DNA of 64,000 nt from Puniceicoccus vermicola. Lineage in GTDB: Bacteria > Verrucomicrobiota > Verrucomicrobiia > Opitutales > Puniceicoccaceae. Under the pieces are notes generated by a model. That model was not told where the DNA came from. It was given only the letters and a program-made list of their open reading frames with translations, and did not search any database. The stretch lies in assembly GCF_014230055.1 (NCBI RefSeq), contig NZ_JACHVA010000127.1, positions 169,574-233,573 on the forward strand, written 5' to 3'. The position numbers were made by a program, and so were the translations under genes. Positions 1-8,416 of the stretch are shown here, one piece after another (the first letter of the stretch is position 1; each line of letters opens with the position of its first letter).

Positions 1-530
1 GCCTCCTTGCCGATGAAGATCTCTTCCATCTGCTGGAGAAGAGCGGCACCATCACCGCAGATTCTCCGGTATTGGAGAATCTCGTCGCCCGCTGCTGCCA
101 AATCAAAGCCGATATCGTTGCCGATGACGAACGCGAGCAAGCATCAGAGGGTGGTCGCGCCCTCCTCAACCTAGGCCACACTTTCGGCCATGCAATCGAG
201 GCCATTGCCGGATACGGAGAATATCTCCATGGTGAAGCCGTGGCGATCGGCCTCCTCATGGCCGTACGCTATTCCGAAGAAACTGGTATCCTGTCCAAAG
301 GAAATTTCGAGCGGGTCAAGAAACTGATCATTACCAACGGTCTTCCGGACCAGTTGCGGTCGCCCCTCGATACGGAGAGCCTTCTCACCGCGATGGCTCG
401 CGACAAAAAGGTGCGCGAAGGCAAACTTCGTCTGATTGTCCTCGAGTCGATCGGAACATCCCGAGTCGTCGAGGCAGCTGACTCATTCCTACTTCGTGAA
501 CTCTGGCACGAGTTCGGCGCCCAAGGCTGA
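1..530 (+). CDS. aroB: 3-dehydroquinate synthase, C-terminal part (5' end lies outside the window)
   Basis: Second step of the shikimate pathway: converts DAHP to 3-dehydroquinate using NAD and a divalent metal in the cytoplasm. About 176 residues are present, roughly the last half of a normal ~360-residue enzyme, and the frame is already open at the left edge. The metal-binding region is recognisable as GHTFGHAIE followed by LHGEAVAIG, and a late basic stretch DKKVREGKLRL fits the family's substrate-binding lysine region. No damage is seen in the visible part. A hairpin follows the stop, so the glycosyltransferase 136 bases downstream need not share its transcript. Confidence 0.95.
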   Translation, partial: LLADEDLFHLLEKSGTITADSPVLENLVARCCQIKADIVADDEREQASEGGRALLNLGHTFGHAIEAIAGYGEYLHGEAVAIGLLMAVRYSEETGILSKGNFERVKKLIITNGLPDQLRSPLDTESLLTAMARDKKVREGKLRLIVLESIGTSRVVEAADSFLLRELWHEFGAQG

Positions 531-531
531 C

Positions 532-560
532 GGAGCTTTTTCCGTCAAAGCTCCATTTTC
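532..560 (+). terminator. Possible rho-independent terminator after aroB
   Basis: Perfect 8-base inverted repeat GGAGCTTT / AAAGCTCC with a 7-base loop, followed by a short T-containing run (ATTTTCC). It begins two bases after the aroB stop. The stem is only moderately GC-rich, so termination strength is uncertain. Confidence 0.5.
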
Positions 561-666
561 CAGCTATCTATTTTCTAAACGTTTTTCACAACCTCGGACC
601 TTGCCGCGGAATTTGCTTTGAAGGGGATCTGCTCCTCCGAGCAAGCTCGCTCTAAATCCCTTTTCT

Positions 667-2217
667 ATGAAGTTTATCGAATGGCTCCTGATCACTTTCT
701 ACATTGGATGTGGAACTGTGCTCTTCCTCTATGGTCTCAATTGCTACTGGCAAGTTTTCTTCTTTGTTCGCGGACAGCGCTTTCTCAAGAAGCAATCGGA
801 GAAGGCCGATCGTCTCGCCGAAGAGATGTGGGCACACCCGGATTCCCTACCCATCGTCACAACCCAGATTCCTCTCTACAATGAATTCAATGTAGCCGCG
901 CGGATCATGGAAGCCGTCGCGGGAATCGACTATCCCAAAGACCGACATCAGATTCAGGTTCTCGATGATTCCAACGACGAGACCTGTAGTCTGATCGACC
1001 AGATATCTGCGACTCTGAAAGAAAAAGGTCATTGGGTCGAAGTGTTTCGACGAGACAATCGGGAAGGCTTTAAAGCCGGCGCACTGAAAGCTGCACTGGA
1101 GGAAGCTCAGGGCGACTACGTCGCAATCTTTGACGGAGACTTCGTGCCGACTCCCCAGTTCATGCGGCAGACGCTACCTCTGCTCATCCATGAAAAGGAT
1201 CTCGCTCTCGTTCAGGGAAGATGGACGCACCTCAACCCGAAAGAGAACCTTCTATGCCGTGCCCAGTCTGTCGGGATCGACGGACACTTCTCCATCGAGC
1301 AGGCCGCCCGAGCATCCAACGACCTTTTCCTCAATTTCAATGGAACGGCGGGGCTCTGGCGCAAGAAAGCCATCTACGACTGCGGTAATTGGGAAGGCGA
1401 TACCCTCACCGAGGATATGGATTTGAGCTACCGCGCCCAACTTGCGGGCTGGCGGCTTACGTTCCGATCAGAAGCGGTGGTCCCAGCAGAGCTGCCTTCC
1501 ACTTTCATTGCCTTCAAAAATCAGCAATTTCGCTGGGCTAAGGGTTCCATCCAAACTGCCCGGAAATTGTATCCGCGAGTTTGGAAATCTGGCCGCAGTT
1601 TCGTTGCTCGGCTCCAAGCCCTGTTTCACCTCACCCACTACGGCATTCATCCTGTCATTATCCTGATCGCCCTCATGAGCTTGCCGATGATGTTCATCGT
1701 ACCCGATCAGATCGGCATTCTCGTACGGATTTTTGGAGTGGCTTCGATCTTTGTCGCCGCAGTAGGCCCCAATTCACTCTACGTGGTGAGTCAACGGCAC
1801 CTTTACCCCAAAGATTGGCCTAAGCGGATTCTCTTCCTCCCGATCCTGACCGTGATCGGCTTGGGGATCTCCGTATCGAACTGCCGGGGCGTCATCGAAG
1901 GCCTCGCAGGAATTCAAAGCGAATTTGTCCGCACCCCGAAAAAGGGCTCAAACAATAAAATCAGGTATCAAGCGAAAGCCTCTTGGGTGATCTGGGCGGA
2001 AATCTTCCTCGCCATTTACTGCGGGATCTCCCTCCTCCTTCACATTATTCTCGGTGTTTGGGGGATCGCGCCCTTCCTTCTCCTCTACACTCTGGGATAT
2101 TCTTTCGTAGGGTTCCGTTCCCTTATCGAAATTCGCCAATCCAATCCTCTCCGCGCGCAGCCAGATTCAAACGGATTGGCCCAACCTAACTCTCAGTCCG
2201 CAGGCGCAACGGGATGA
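667..2217 (+). CDS. Processive family 2 glycosyltransferase (CslA/BcsA-like membrane polysaccharide synthase)
   Basis: Likely polymerises a beta-linked polysaccharide from nucleotide sugars at the inner membrane. The 516-residue protein has an N-terminal membrane helix (about 5-28), a GT-A catalytic domain and several C-terminal membrane spans (about 325-480). The processive GT2 signature is complete: DD at 100-101, DGD at 156-158, TED at 248-250 and QQFRW at 286-290. The layout resembles plant CslA glucomannan synthases and bacterial relatives more than full BcsA, because no PilZ domain is present. The polymer made cannot be told from sequence. It overlaps the next gene by an ATGA, implying translational coupling with a second glycosyltransferase. 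Confidence 0.85.
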   Translation: MKFIEWLLITFYIGCGTVLFLYGLNCYWQVFFFVRGQRFLKKQSEKADRLAEEMWAHPDSLPIVTTQIPLYNEFNVAARIMEAVAGIDYPKDRHQIQVLDDSNDETCSLIDQISATLKEKGHWVEVFRRDNREGFKAGALKAALEEAQGDYVAIFDGDFVPTPQFMRQTLPLLIHEKDLALVQGRWTHLNPKENLLCRAQSVGIDGHFSIEQAARASNDLFLNFNGTAGLWRKKAIYDCGNWEGDTLTEDMDLSYRAQLAGWRLTFRSEAVVPAELPSTFIAFKNQQFRWAKGSIQTARKLYPRVWKSGRSFVARLQALFHLTHYGIHPVIILIALMSLPMMFIVPDQIGILVRIFGVASIFVAAVGPNSLYVVSQRHLYPKDWPKRILFLPILTVIGLGISVSNCRGVIEGLAGIQSEFVRTPKKGSNNKIRYQAKASWVIWAEIFLAIYCGISLLLHIILGVWGIAPFLLLYTLGYSFVGFRSLIEIRQSNPLRAQPDSNGLAQPNSQSAGATG

Positions 2218-4217
2218 ACTCCGTATCTTTCCGCTGGATCCTCTTTCTAGCGGGAGCCATCTGTTTGGCAGTTGGTTGCCTTCCCTTCTCTCTTCTCGAA
2301 TCTGTTGAAGCGCCCTCCCTCGGGCGTGTCTATGGATATGCGCTTCAGGGGATCGGACTTACCCTCTGCTGGGGTTTCTTCCCTCTTGCGACCACTAAGC
2401 CGAAACAAAGCATCCTCCTCATTCTGGGCCTCAGCGTAGCCCTGCGCCTCCTTCTCTTTCCCGCCCCTGCCAGCGACGACCTTCACCGCTACCGCTGGGA
2501 AGGCAAACTGACGATCTCGGGAGAAATTCCATTTGCTCAACCGGCTGATGATCCATCACTCGCAAACTTCCGAGATGCCGATTGGGAGAGGATGAATCAT
2601 AAGGACAAGGGCACAATCTATCCCCCCTTGGCTCAACTCACATTCGGTAGTCTAGCCCTGATATCATCTCCCGAGACAACCCCAATCGCAGAGAAAGTAA
2701 TATTCTCTCTAGCCGATCTCGGGACCATTTTCCTAGTTCTCGTTCTGTTGCGTAAACGTCGGTTGCCCCTGTCCTATTCGCTATTCTATGCGGTAAACCC
2801 AATTACTCTCCTCTCTTTCGCTGGGGAGGCGCACTACGATTCGTTATTCATTCTTCCTTTGGTCGGATCGATCGTCGCACTGGAATCAGGACGCTCTCGC
2901 CTCTCTTGGGTGCTCTTGGCGGTATCGATTCAGTTCAAATTGATCAGCCTCATAATTCTACCCATTTGGATCCTACGACGCCAATTCCGCGGCATTGCAT
3001 TGGGAATCGGCGTTCTCCTGATCCCATGGATTCCATTTCTAGGAGGAATTCCTGCCTGGACCCGCTCTGTTGCCGAATTTGGCGGCAGCGGAACCTTTCA
3101 AGGCCTGATCCCCTTTCTCCTCAGGGCCCTAAATTTGTCAGAGAACTTAGCTCCGCCGATCGGTGGCATTCTCTTCCTCAGCATCCTCGGATGGACTTTC
3201 TATAAAGGAGGGGCCGCTGCCAGCATCGCCCGCAGATCCTTCTGTGCCCTGATTCTCTGCAGCCCTGTCATTCACTTTTGGTATTTGGCCTGGATCCTCC
3301 CTTTCGTAGCCCTGCGACCCTCGCTCAGCTGGCTCTGGCTTTGCGCGTCTCAGGCGCTCTATTTCCTGGTGTGGCCCCAATACGCCAAGACGGGATACTG
3401 GGAACTTCCTCCTATAGCAGAAACCGTTATCTGGCTTCCTTTTTTGCTCATCGGAATTTGGGAGTTCAACCGGATACGTAGCCGTTGCCGAGTCTCCCCC
3501 GCAGCAGATTCTCTCACTGAGACGAGCTTAGGAATCGTAATCCCCACCTATAATGCGGGCCAGTCTCTCGAAAGATGCCTCCAATCGATCAAAAAAAGTT
3601 CTCAACAGCCCCATCAATGCATCGTTGTCGATGGTGGATCATCCGATGAGACTATCGCGATTGCGGATCGCCATCGAGTACCGGTCCTTCAGTCTGAACT
3701 AGGGCGCGGCCAACAGGTTCAAGCCGGCATCATTGCCTCCAATACGGACTGGATTCTAATCCTCCATGCGGATTGCGAACTACATCCTCAAGCAATCGAA
3801 TCTATTTCCAATCTAGAACCTGAGATTGCAGGAGGCGGATGTGGCCAGCGATTCTCACCCGGCAATTGCGCTCTGACACTTGTCGAATTCTTAAATGAAG
3901 GCCGAGCGGTCTTGGGAGAATCCTACTGGGGTGATCAGGGAATGTTCCTACGGCGTAAGTTCAAAAGTGTCTGGTCCACCCTTCATCAATTCCCATTGAT
4001 GGAGGATGTCGAACTAAGCCGGCTCATCCGGCGAGCTGGAGAGACCTGTTACCTAGGTCTCGAAACCCGTTCCGAATCGAACAAGTGGAGCCGGGGTAAT
4101 AAATTCTCCCGGCTCGTACTCGTCTTCAGCCTCGTAATTCGCTTTCGGATTGCCGCCCTCTTCGGCAGGCATGCGACAATCGCCGGAAACCTATACCGTC
4201 GCTACTACAACGGATGA
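2214..4217 (+). CDS. Fusion of a polytopic GT-C-like membrane domain with a C-terminal GT2 glycosyltransferase (TIGR04283-like)
   Basis: The first ~430 of 667 residues are hydrophobic with about ten membrane spans and an early luminal-side acidic/basic motif SDDLHRYRWEG, resembling the DUF2029/GT87-type mannosyltransferase superfamily. From about residue 440 a soluble GT2 domain follows with IPTYNAG, VDGGSSDET, GRGQQVQAG, LHADCEL and YWGDQGMFLRR, which match the TIGR04283 group of small glycosyltransferases. These two parts are normally separate proteins. The start is fixed by the ATGA overlap with the upstream polysaccharide synthase, so both probably act on one lipid-linked or extruded glycan. 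Its stop lies 19 bases from that of the convergent tyrS. Function beyond glycosyl transfer is inference. Confidence 0.75.
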   Translation: MNSVSFRWILFLAGAICLAVGCLPFSLLESVEAPSLGRVYGYALQGIGLTLCWGFFPLATTKPKQSILLILGLSVALRLLLFPAPASDDLHRYRWEGKLTISGEIPFAQPADDPSLANFRDADWERMNHKDKGTIYPPLAQLTFGSLALISSPETTPIAEKVIFSLADLGTIFLVLVLLRKRRLPLSYSLFYAVNPITLLSFAGEAHYDSLFILPLVGSIVALESGRSRLSWVLLAVSIQFKLISLIILPIWILRRQFRGIALGIGVLLIPWIPFLGGIPAWTRSVAEFGGSGTFQGLIPFLLRALNLSENLAPPIGGILFLSILGWTFYKGGAAASIARRSFCALILCSPVIHFWYLAWILPFVALRPSLSWLWLCASQALYFLVWPQYAKTGYWELPPIAETVIWLPFLLIGIWEFNRIRSRCRVSPAADSLTETSLGIVIPTYNAGQSLERCLQSIKKSSQQPHQCIVVDGGSSDETIAIADRHRVPVLQSELGRGQQVQAGIIASNTDWILILHADCELHPQAIESISNLEPEIAGGGCGQRFSPGNCALTLVEFLNEGRAVLGESYWGDQGMFLRRKFKSVWSTLHQFPLMEDVELSRLIRRAGETCYLGLETRSESNKWSRGNKFSRLVLVFSLVIRFRIAALFGRHATIAGNLYRRYYNG

Positions 4218-4236
4218 GTCGCCCCCCACGGGAAGG

Positions 4237-5412
4237 TCACGGAACCAGTCGGAAGAACTTCCTCTTCCCCGCCTGAATGACCTGACCTTCACCGACCTCT
4301 CCGATCAGCTCATTCCGATCATCGATTCGCTCTCCATCACGCTTCACAGCCCCCTGCCCAATCAAACGGATAATTTCCTTCTTACTGGGAAAAAGGCCCG
4401 AAGCATCCATAGCCTCGACCAACTTCGAGTCGCTGGAAAGCGAATGCTCCTTCATCGAAACCTCAGTCATATCCTCCGGATTCTCTCCCCGGGAGAAAAC
4501 CTGCTCAAAACCACGGAGAGCTTCCTCGCCCGATTCCGGAGAGTGAAAACGACTGACGAGCTCTTGAGCTAGATTCTTCTTCGCATCCATCGGGTGGCCC
4601 TGCTTACGACGAGCGATTTCCTCAGCATCGGTTAGCAGCAAGAGCCGATAATATTCCCACATCGTATCGTCCGGAATCGACATCACCTTGCCGAACATAT
4701 CCTGAGGTGAATCATTGAAAGAGACGTAGTTATCGTAAGACTTCGACATCTTGCGATATCCATCCAGTCCGACTAAGAGAGGAAGGGTTAGGACGGCTTG
4801 TTCGGGTTTGCCCGCGTCCTTTTGCAAGGCGCGACCGACCAACATATTGAAGAGCTGATCACTCCCCCCAAGCTCAACATCTGCATCCAGGATCAGAGAA
4901 TCATAGCCCTGAATCAGCGGATAGAGGAACTCAACGATACTGATAGGTGTGTTCGAAGCGTACCGCTTGGAGAAATCGTCGCGCTCCAACATTCGGGCAA
5001 CGGTCATCTTGCGCGAAAGCTCGAGACAATCGGCAAATCCCATTTTCCCGAACCATTCACTGTTGTAGCGAACAGTGGTCTTTTCTTTGTCCAGAACACG
5101 GAAAGCCTGATCGAGATAGGTCTGCGAATTAATTTTCACATCCTCCGCAGTCAGAACCGGACGGGTCGAAGACCGTCCACTCGGGTCACCAATCATCGCC
5201 GTGTAGTCTCCGATGATTAAAATCGCCTCGTGGCCTTGGTCCTGAAATTCGCGGAGCTTGTTGAAAACCACCAAGTGCCCAAAAGTGAGATCGGGACGCG
5301 TAGGATCGACCCCCAGCTTAACCTTCAAGCGTTTGCCCTGAGCAATCCGCTCCTCCAACTCGTCCACCCCGATTGCGTTCTCGGTGTTAATTTCAAAATC
5401 AAAAGCCTTCAT
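4237..5412 (-). CDS. tyrS: Tyrosyl-tRNA synthetase
   Basis: Class I aminoacyl-tRNA synthetase that charges tRNA-Tyr. At 391 residues it has the usual length. The HIGH-type motif reads TFGHL at 43-47 and the KMSKS loop is intact at 221-225. The tyrosine pocket region GGSDQLFNM and a C-terminal S4 RNA-binding domain (about 325-391) are present. The GDPSGRSSTR stretch places it with the TyrZ-like bacterial subgroup. It is a single gene, convergent with the glycosyltransferases on one side; the RAYT gene upstream is on the same strand, about 150 bases away. Confidence 0.97.
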   Translation of the reverse strand: MKAFDFEINTENAIGVDELEERIAQGKRLKVKLGVDPTRPDLTFGHLVVFNKLREFQDQGHEAILIIGDYTAMIGDPSGRSSTRPVLTAEDVKINSQTYLDQAFRVLDKEKTTVRYNSEWFGKMGFADCLELSRKMTVARMLERDDFSKRYASNTPISIVEFLYPLIQGYDSLILDADVELGGSDQLFNMLVGRALQKDAGKPEQAVLTLPLLVGLDGYRKMSKSYDNYVSFNDSPQDMFGKVMSIPDDTMWEYYRLLLLTDAEEIARRKQGHPMDAKKNLAQELVSRFHSPESGEEALRGFEQVFSRGENPEDMTEVSMKEHSLSSDSKLVEAMDASGLFPSKKEIIRLIGQGAVKRDGERIDDRNELIGEVGEGQVIQAGKRKFFRLVP

Positions 5413-5561
5413 GGAAACCGTGAAAGGTATCCATGAGGGTATAATGTTGGCAAGGAATCTCTGGAACTCAGAATGTCTGCCAACAAATCAGAAATACGAA
5501 TTTCGGCCTAAGAACACCGTTAAAAGCATCCAGCAGAAATCAGAATGCTGCCCATGCGAAT

Positions 5562-6512
5562 CTAACCAAACAACCCCTTCCGCAATCCAGTCCCCACGGC
5601 AAGCCCCTTCCAGTCACTCCCACGCAGAGGATGAGGCCTTCGCGCCCGCTTCCCATCCGGTTCATCCTTCAAGGTCCGACGCACAAAGTCCTCCGATCCC
5701 AGCACCATCCCATCCGAAAAATAGCGAACCCGGCACCGCAATACCACGGAAAGAGGCAACTTCCCCTTCTCCTCTTGCAAAACCCGCACCGCTTCTTCGT
5801 GAGAAATGGACGCTTTCCCTTCTTTCTCACCACCGCCAGCCCCATACAAAGTCTGCCGATACCCCGCCAGGTCCTTATCCACAACCGAGAGCCCGGCTCG
5901 AGCCAAGCGCCCGCCCCCAAGCGCCTCCGCATACCCACAAAACCGATAATCCTTAGGATCCGAAACCAACCCGGCTCGAACTGCATTTAAGTCAATATAG
6001 GCCGCTACCGTTCTGAGTGCCCAACGATCCCCTTCCACCAAAACACTCTTAAAACGAGCGGACCAAAGCGGACCAAACCGATCCCGCGACCGGTTAAACC
6101 AAAGCGTAAAACGAAGCTTCAAGGTCCGCATAAACTCCGAAACATCATGCATCCGACGGGTAAGCTCCTTACGCAACTCCCTCCCATCAAGAAAGTTATC
6201 CTTCAAATGTCCCTCCAAAACCTCAGCGGGCATCGGATTCCAGGGAGTAGGCTTAGGATACAACTTCCGATACCGACGAACCAACTCCGCATCCGAAACT
6301 TCCGTATTCTCCGGCGGCACCTCCGCCAGAATATGGAAATGGTTCTTCATCACCGCATAAGTAACCACCCGAACCCCAGAAAACTCGGCCACCTGCCAAA
6401 TCATTTTCCGCAAAACCTCCCTCTCCCGATCGCCGAAAAGCGCCTCCCCATTCACGGTCCGACTCATCAGATGATGGTACGACAATTGATCCGATGCCTT
6501 GCGCCTAGCCAT
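5562..6512 (-). CDS. REP-associated tyrosine (Y1/HUH) transposase, copy 1
   Basis: Single-strand DNA transposase of the Y1_Tnp (IS200-like) superfamily, RAYT type. The HUH metal-binding triad is HFH at 58-60 (context MKNHFHIL), and the probable nucleophile is Tyr172 in AAYIDLNAVRAG, the position of the catalytic tyrosine in IS200-family TnpA. The 316-residue product is longer than plain IS200 TnpA (~150), with an extra C-terminal basic region as in many Verrucomicrobia/Planctomycetes RAYTs. A second copy about 34 kb away is 93% identical in protein (295 of 316 by my count). No flanking REP palindrome pair was recognised. Start choice is supported by AGGAG just upstream. Confidence 0.9.
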   Translation of the reverse strand: MARRKASDQLSYHHLMSRTVNGEALFGDREREVLRKMIWQVAEFSGVRVVTYAVMKNHFHILAEVPPENTEVSDAELVRRYRKLYPKPTPWNPMPAEVLEGHLKDNFLDGRELRKELTRRMHDVSEFMRTLKLRFTLWFNRSRDRFGPLWSARFKSVLVEGDRWALRTVAAYIDLNAVRAGLVSDPKDYRFCGYAEALGGGRLARAGLSVVDKDLAGYRQTLYGAGGGEKEGKASISHEEAVRVLQEEKGKLPLSVVLRCRVRYFSDGMVLGSEDFVRRTLKDEPDGKRARRPHPLRGSDWKGLAVGTGLRKGLFG

Positions 6513-6542
6513 AACTCCTACTTTTCAGAACTATAGAAACTA

Positions 6543-6570
6543 GTCAATGATTTTAAAACAGTTATATAAA
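6543..6570 (-). promoter_or_regulatory. Conserved AT-rich element upstream of RAYT copy 1
   Basis: On the plus strand this reads GTCAAT, two variable bases, TTTTAAAACAGTTATAT, then one variable base and AAA. The same string occurs at the same distance (about 30 bases) upstream of the second RAYT copy, although the bases between element and start codon differ completely. It may be the transposase promoter or a recognition end; the sequence alone does not decide. Confidence 0.55.
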
Positions 6571-6622
6571 ACAACTCGTAAGTTTATTGTAGGAACCAAA
6601 TTTAAGAAGCATAGTGAGAAGA

Positions 6623-7354
6623 ATGAACCGAGTAAAAATCAGTGAGAAATCCTCTCTTGCAGAGATACGCGAACGTTTCGATTCCGATGTTGATCGGTTT
6701 TCTCGGCTGGAGACTGGGCAGACTGCCACTATTGATGCGAAGCTTGCAATGGAGGTTACCTGCAAGGTTGCCGCGTCCGCGACTCCCGAAATCAGTCAGA
6801 TCTTGGATATTGGGTGTGGAGCTGGGAACTACTCTTTACAGTTGATGGAGGAAACTGAGGGACCGATTTCCTGCCATCTCTCTGATTTAAGTCAACCGAT
6901 GCTGGATCGAGCTCGAGAAAGGGTTTCTGCTCTTGGGAGAGGACCCGTTCAGATGTTCGCAGGCGATTTTCGGACTCTCGATTTTCCCGAAGGCTCTTAT
7001 GATGTGATCTTGGCGGCTGCGGTCCTCCATCACCTGCGAGACTCATCCGATTGGGAGAATGCCTTTCAGAAACTTTACCGGCTTCTCCGACCTGGAGGCG
7101 GGATTTGGATTGTCGATCTGGTCCATCATAGCATTCCCACTGTGCAGAACCTGATGTGGGAACGATACGGAGAATACCTCGAATCCCTCGGTGGACCCGA
7201 ATATCGGCAGAAGGTGTTTGCCTACATTGAAAAAGAAGACTCCCCTCGCCCGCTACTCTGGCAACTTGACCTGCTGAAAAAGGTGGGATTCCAAAATGTC
7301 GAAGTTCTTCATAAGAACTCATGCTTTGCCGCTTTTGGCGGAATCCGCTCCTAA
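6623..7354 (+). CDS. Class I SAM-dependent methyltransferase
   Basis: Rossmann-fold methyltransferase of about 243 residues; substrate unknown. Motif I is LDIGCGAGNYSL, the acidic motif II region is LSDLSQPML, and the motif IV area reads YDVILAAAVLHHL, typical of the Methyltransf_11/12 (UbiE-like) group acting on small molecules. A GTG nine bases upstream could also initiate translation; the ATG was chosen for its purine-rich GAGAAG lead and position relative to homologous N termini. It stands alone between a RAYT and a convergent glutathione transferase-like gene, so context gives no substrate clue. Confidence 0.8.
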   Translation: MNRVKISEKSSLAEIRERFDSDVDRFSRLETGQTATIDAKLAMEVTCKVAASATPEISQILDIGCGAGNYSLQLMEETEGPISCHLSDLSQPMLDRARERVSALGRGPVQMFAGDFRTLDFPEGSYDVILAAAVLHHLRDSSDWENAFQKLYRLLRPGGGIWIVDLVHHSIPTVQNLMWERYGEYLESLGGPEYRQKVFAYIEKEDSPRPLLWQLDLLKKVGFQNVEVLHKNSCFAAFGGIRS

Positions 7355-7370
7355 GAGCGTCCATCAATCG

Positions 7371-8273
7371 CTACTGCGCCCAAATTAATTCGGGGCCGAG
7401 GGGAACGATTCCCGTAGGATTGATTTCGTTATGAGTTCGATAGTAGTGGTTTTTGATTTGCGTGAAATCGACCGTCTCCGCGATTCCCGGCCTGTGATAC
7501 AGTTGTTCCAAATGCATCTGTAAATAGGGATACTCGGAAATCTTTCGCCGATTGCATTTAAAATGGCCGTGATAGACTGCATCAAAACGGACGAGCGTGC
7601 AGAAGAGGCGCCAATCTGTTTCCACTAGGCGATCCCGAAAAAGGTAAGGTCCTCCCTCGGACAGGATTTCTTCAACCGTTCCGAGTGCTTGGAACAGGGA
7701 TTCAAAAGCCTCTTCGTAAGCATCTTGCTGAGTCGCAAATCCCGCTCGATAGACCCCATTATTGATTTTCTCGTAGATGGTCTGGCTCAGTGCGGCTTGC
7801 TCTTTGTCAAGGTCTTCGGGAAACAGATCGACCGGGGAGGAGGCAAGATCGCGGAAATCTTTTGCCAGCAATCGGCAGATATCATCCTCAGAGTTGTTCA
7901 CGATCCGCTTTTCTTTTTTGTCCCAGAGAACGGGAACGGTGACTCTCCCGGAAAAATTGGGATCTGACGCTTTATACGCCTCGGCCAGATAGGAAAAGCC
8001 CTCGGCATCGTCCTTGCCATGCCCCTTTCCTTCTCGGAAAGCCCAACCTTTTTCATCCCGAATCGGATCCGCGAATGATACCCCGATCACCGGCTCCAAT
8101 CCCATTTCCCGGAGGACGATCCAAGTCCGATGCGCCCATGGACAGGCTTTGCAAATGTAGAGGTGATAACGACCCGGCTCGGGATGAACCTCAGTACTCC
8201 GAAACGCATCTTCCTGCCTCTCAAAGGAACCTCCTTGGCCATCACTTTCCTCTGGGAACTGCGCCTGACTCAT
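7371..8273 (-). CDS. yqjG: Glutathionyl-hydroquinone reductase-like protein (xi-class glutathione transferase)
   Basis: Reduces glutathionyl-hydroquinones, or acts as an omega/xi-type thiol transferase, in the cytoplasm. The 300-residue protein has the thioredoxin-like N-terminal half with the catalytic cysteine at 44 (CKACPWAHRT) and the helical C-terminal half with DWRLFCTLVRFDAVY and the family's HFKCN. The cis-proline region VTVPVLWD and NNSEDDI glutathione-binding stretch are present. A strong ribosome-binding site AAGGAGG lies five bases before the ATG. Length and motifs agree with E. coli YqjG/yeast Ecm4. The physiological quinone is unknown. Confidence 0.88.
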   Translation of the reverse strand: MSQAQFPEESDGQGGSFERQEDAFRSTEVHPEPGRYHLYICKACPWAHRTWIVLREMGLEPVIGVSFADPIRDEKGWAFREGKGHGKDDAEGFSYLAEAYKASDPNFSGRVTVPVLWDKKEKRIVNNSEDDICRLLAKDFRDLASSPVDLFPEDLDKEQAALSQTIYEKINNGVYRAGFATQQDAYEEAFESLFQALGTVEEILSEGGPYLFRDRLVETDWRLFCTLVRFDAVYHGHFKCNRRKISEYPYLQMHLEQLYHRPGIAETVDFTQIKNHYYRTHNEINPTGIVPLGPELIWAQ

Positions 8274-8416
8274 GAATTCCTCCTTGCGACGATTAAATCG
8301 AGATTATCCATGCATCGAAACATGGTATAAAACGACCTTTGGTCAAATGGCTCCCCACACAACCAAGGGCTTTCTCGAACTCTAAGGGGATCTCCCGAAA
8401 GCCCCCCGCGGACAGC

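Noticed and set aside
5384..5956. Plus-strand frame over the tyrS-RAYT gap
   Set aside because: Mostly antisense to RAYT copy 1; proline/serine-rich composition typical of shadow frames. Similar frames occur over copy 2.
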